Source: an uncultured Clostridia bacterium
GTDB lineage: Bacteria; Bacillota; Clostridia; Christensenellales; CAG-314
Reading direction: 5' to 3'
Length of the DNA stretch: 64,000 nucleotides
Assembly (NCBI GenBank): GCA_944364615.1
Contig: CALVWF010000006.1
Span: 1-64,000, forward strand
Every line of letters starts with the position of its first letter. Positions within the stretch are counted from its first letter, which is position 1. Position numbers and translations under genes: made by a program. Below, one piece after another: positions 61,231-64,000 of this stretch. Below the pieces are notes generated by a model that did not search any database, was not told the origin of the DNA, and saw nothing but the letters and a program-made list of their open reading frames with translations.

Positions 61231-62754
61231 TCATTCCCACTCGATGGTTGCAGGCGGTTTGCCCGTAACGTCAAGCACTACACGGCTTATTCCTTTTACC
61301 TCGTTGACTATACGCGACGTCACTTTGCGCACCACTTTATAGGGAATCTCCTGCGCCTCGCACGTCATAAAGTCGTTGGTAAGCACTGCGCGTAACGCCA
61401 CCACGTAATCGTAAGTGCGGTAATCGCCCATCACCCCAACCGTTTTTATGGGAGTAAGCACACAAAAACTTTGGTCGGAATGTACTTTTGCCGCCGCAAG
61501 TTCCGTATTGAATATATAGTCTGCCTCGCGCAAAATTTCCAGTTTTTCTTCGGTTATTTCACCGATACAACGCACGGCAAGTCCCGGGCCGGGGAAAGGC
61601 TGGCGGTTGACGAGTTTTGCGGGAAGATCCAACATTCTGCCCAATTTGCGCACTTCGTCTTTAAAAAATCCTCTCAAAGGTTCCACAATGCCTTTAAATC
61701 TTGTTTCCTTGGGCAAGCCTCCCACGTTGTGGTGACTTTTTATTACGGCGGAATTGTTTGCTCCGCTTTCTATTACGTCGGGATAAATTGTGCCCTGCGC
61801 GAGAAAACATTCGCCGTATTTGCTGCTTTCCTCTTCGAACACCTTTACAAACTCCGCGCCTATAATCTTGCGCTTGCATTCGGGATCGGTAACGCCCTTT
61901 AATTTTTCCAGAAATCTCTGTTGCGCATTAACACGAACGAATCTGAGATTTTTGCCTTTGAACGCCTGTTCTATTTCGTCCCCCTCGTTTTTGCGCATCA
62001 GTCCGTGATCCACAAATATACACACTACCTGTCCGGGAACAGCCTTTTCGAGCACTGCCGCGGTAACCGAACTGTCAACACCTCCGGACAATCCCAGAAT
62101 GACAGTGTCGTTTCCTACACGACTTCGTATAAGTTGCTGTTGCCGTTGAAGCACTTTTCGTACAGAATACCCCTTTTTCGCTCCGCTGACGGCAAACAGA
62201 AAGTTGGCAATCATTTTTTTGCCGTAACGCGTGCGGTTGACTTCGGGGTGGAACTGCACCAGGTAAATGTTTTTGTCAACATTTTCCGCCGACGCTATGG
62301 GACAATCGGCGGTCTGAGAAGTTACGACAAATCCTTCGGGAAGTCGCACCACTCTGTCCGAATGGCTCATCAGCACATCCCCCGCATTTACCTCTTTAAA
62401 CAGCAGGCTGTCCTTTACCACTGTCGTCCTTACCGTTCCGTACTCGCCCGTCTCGGCGGCCTCTACACGACCGCCCAGCGTGTGACACACCAGTTGCATT
62501 CCGTAACATATTCCCAGTACGGGTATGCCCAGTTGCAACACTTCGGCGTCCATTTTCGGGGACGTTTCGTCGTAAACGCTGTACGGACCGCCCGTAAGAA
62601 TTATTGCCTTGGGCGCAATTTCCTTTAAACGGCTTGCGGTCGTATTTCCCGGAAGTATTTCACTGTAAACTCCCAGTTCTCTGACCGTGCGTGCTATAAG
62701 TTCCTTGTACTGACCTCCGAAATCGAGTACAACGACTTTGTCTTCATTTTTCAC
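61231..62754 (-). CDS. guaA: GMP synthase (glutamine-hydrolysing)
   Basis: Converts XMP to GMP using ATP and glutamine. The N-terminal amidotransferase has VLDFGGQYKELIARTVRELG, the nucleophile Cys in PVLGICYGMQL, and HPEV. The ATP-pyrophosphatase domain has LSGGVDSSVTAAVL, and the dimerisation domain ends VLDVTGKPPATIEWE. The start is GTG 62754 (VKNEDKVVVLDFGG) after GGGGGGATT; codons upstream of it belong to the leader. 507 residues, the normal length. Single gene with its own promoter and terminator. Confidence 0.97.
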   Translation of the reverse strand: MKNEDKVVVLDFGGQYKELIARTVRELGVYSEILPGNTTASRLKEIAPKAIILTGGPYSVYDETSPKMDAEVLQLGIPVLGICYGMQLVCHTLGGRVEAAETGEYGTVRTTVVKDSLLFKEVNAGDVLMSHSDRVVRLPEGFVVTSQTADCPIASAENVDKNIYLVQFHPEVNRTRYGKKMIANFLFAVSGAKKGYSVRKVLQRQQQLIRSRVGNDTVILGLSGGVDSSVTAAVLEKAVPGQVVCIFVDHGLMRKNEGDEIEQAFKGKNLRFVRVNAQQRFLEKLKGVTDPECKRKIIGAEFVKVFEEESSKYGECFLAQGTIYPDVIESGANNSAVIKSHHNVGGLPKETRFKGIVEPLRGFFKDEVRKLGRMLDLPAKLVNRQPFPGPGLAVRCIGEITEEKLEILREADYIFNTELAAAKVHSDQSFCVLTPIKTVGVMGDYRTYDYVVALRAVLTNDFMTCEAQEIPYKVVRKVTSRIVNEVKGISRVVLDVTGKPPATIEWE

Positions 62755-62907
62755 AACAATCCCCCCATATATTGCAGGGCGCCTGCGTGCGTCCGCCTGC
62801 ACCCGACTGCGTCGCTCAAACAGTGCGTAGAAACATCTTCGAAAGACATTTTTTCATTGACGTTACGTGTTTTTAAAACAACAAACAGTCTGCGCAAATA
62901 TATATTT

Positions 62908-62937
62908 AAAATACATTAGACAATGCTCGGTTGTCAA
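62908..62937 (-). promoter_or_regulatory. Probable guaA promoter
   Basis: Minus strand TTGACA (62932-62937), 18-bp spacer, TATTTT (62908-62913). The 150-bp leader after it shows no riboswitch I can recognise. Confidence 0.55.
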
Positions 62938-63049
62938 GTTTTTACCCGATACTTTTCGGCGCAACCGTTTTACTTCGCATCAGTCTTGTCGGGATGAAAT
63001 GATTTTCAACAGCGGACGGCAGTTTTTTTGACTTTTTGCAAAAAATTTA

Positions 63050-63079
63050 TTGACACCGCACCTGTTCTCTTTTTATAAT
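63050..63079 (+). promoter_or_regulatory. Promoter of the glutamine synthetase gene
   Basis: TTGACA (63050-63055), 18-bp spacer, TATAAT (63074-63079), 77 bp before the start codon. Confidence 0.8.
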
Positions 63080-63156
63080 ACCCACATATTGTTGCGCTCG
63101 TAAAGAGCGCATTTGCGCTTTTAACAGAAACTGTGTACTCACAAAAGGAGAAGATT

Positions 63157-64000
63157 ATGAACGTTACCGAGATGTTTTCCGATCTTGTATTTGACGACAA
63201 GAAAATGGCGGAACGTCTTCCGCCATCGGTTTATCAACAGTTTCAGCAATGCTGCAAGGAAGGACGTCCGTTGACGTTAGAAACAGCCAACGTGATAGCC
63301 AACGCAATGAAAGACTGGGCGACGGAAAAGGGAGTAACTCACTTTACGCATTGGTTCCAGCCTATGACCGGTATCACTGCGGAAAAACACGACAGTTTCA
63401 TTTCACGTTCTTCCGACGGCGGAATCACAATGGAATTCGGCGGTAAAAACCTTATAAAAGGCGAACCCGACGCAAGTTCTTTTCCGTCGGGCGGATTGCG
63501 CGCCACCTTCGAAGCAAGAGGTTATACGGCATGGGATCCAACGTCCTACGCGTTTATAAAAGACGGCGTACTGTGCATCCCCACCGCGTTCTGCAGTTAC
63601 AACGGCGACGCATTGGACAACAAAACTCCGCTGTTGCGCAGTATGGAAGCGCTGAACAAACAAGCCGTCAGACTGCTCAGATTGCTCGGACGTCAGACTC
63701 AGAGCGTCAGCGTGGAAGTTGGTCCCGAACAGGAATACTTTCTTATAGACAAAAAAATGTGCGAAAAGCGCAAGGATATACTGTACACGGGTCGCACGCT
63801 GTTCGGCGCAAAACCTCCCAAAGGACAGCAACTTGACGACCACTATTTCGGACCGTTGAAACCGCGCGTTGTGGCGTTCATGAAAGAACTGGACGAAGAA
63901 CTGTGGAAACTGGGCGTATTTGCCAAGACAAAACACAACGAAGTCGCCCCGTCTCAGCACGAACTCGCGTCCATATACACCACCGTAAATATTGCGTCGG
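63157..64000 (+). CDS. glnN: Glutamine synthetase type III, 5' part (runs off the window)
   Basis: ATP-dependent synthesis of glutamine from glutamate and ammonium. The 281 codons present show type III marks: [55 protein letters not shown], and [15 protein letters not shown]. Type III enzymes are ~700 residues, so about 60% lies beyond 64000. ATG 63157 follows AAAGGAG. A promoter lies 77 bp upstream. It is divergent from guaA, both being nitrogen-donor genes. Confidence 0.96.
   Translation, partial: MNVTEMFSDLVFDDKKMAERLPPSVYQQFQQCCKEGRPLTLETANVIANAMKDWATEKGVTHFTHWFQPMTGITAEKHDSFISRSSDGGITMEFGGKNLIKGEPDASSFPSGGLRATFEARGYTAWDPTSYAFIKDGVLCIPTAFCSYNGDALDNKTPLLRSMEALNKQAVRLLRLLGRQTQSVSVEVGPEQEYFLIDKKMCEKRKDILYTGRTLFGAKPPKGQQLDDHYFGPLKPRVVAFMKELDEELWKLGVFAKTKHNEVAPSQHELASIYTTVNIAS

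Noticed and set aside
62803..63156. Purine or glutamine riboswitch between guaA and glnN
   Set aside because: I looked for conserved purine-riboswitch loops and glnA-type motifs in both leaders and found none.

Overview
The window reads as chromosomal DNA of a low-GC Gram-positive anaerobe (Clostridia; my guess is an uncultured gut lineage of the Christensenellales/Borkfalkiales kind). The grounds are AGGAGG-type ribosome sites, class III NrdD/NrdG, a type III glutamine synthetase, Gram-positive type IV pilus genes, a PnuC transporter and a type II CRISPR remnant. No rRNA or phylogenetic marker is present, so the placement is inference.

Layout. 1-930: decayed large serine recombinase pieces beside tRNA-Ser. 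1.2-7 kb: dUTPase, small hypotheticals, a scrap of an ABC ATPase, peroxiredoxin, a frameshifted DUF3267 membrane peptidase and a leucine-rich-repeat lipoprotein. 7-11 kb: pnuC behind a pseudoknotted leader RNA, a membrane XRE regulator, and an ABC-F protein with an attenuator leader peptide. 11.1-13.7 kb: XRE regulator, tyrosine integrase, three tandem ~155-205 bp units, each starting with a copy of the tRNA-Val 3' end and holding a ~90-nt hairpin, then tRNA-Val, -Glu and -Met. 13.8-18.3 kb: housekeeping and hypothetical genes.

18.4-29.3 kb is the accessory heart. An intact tracrRNA gene and the first 38 codons of cas9 are joined abruptly to a foreign block: a truncated AAA ATPase, then an operon of XRE regulator, a duplicated-domain protein and a 1605-aa exonuclease-RecQ-UvrD fusion, then a DUF6809 gene. 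The orphan CRISPR array follows, itself split by an 871-bp repeat-bounded insert, and then a TIR domain fused to a degenerate FtsK-like core.

29.5-45.7 kb: an anaerobic ribonucleotide reductase region (nrdG, nrdD fused to a redoxin domain, trxB) with three NrdR boxes, psuG, pyk, a DUF1846 gene, a phosphoesterase, a DnaA-box cluster, a GH36 alpha-galactosidase, and a DUF2357 plus membrane-anchored McrB-like pair.

46.0-60.5 kb: a type IV pilus locus on the minus strand (ATPase, platform, prepilin peptidase, PilM-like, at least six prepilin-like proteins). Two giant prepilins share a nearly identical 1-kb 5' half and have diverged 3' halves. A 15-G tract lies upstream of the locus promoter. 60.5-64 kb: guaA and the start of a type III glutamine synthetase gene.
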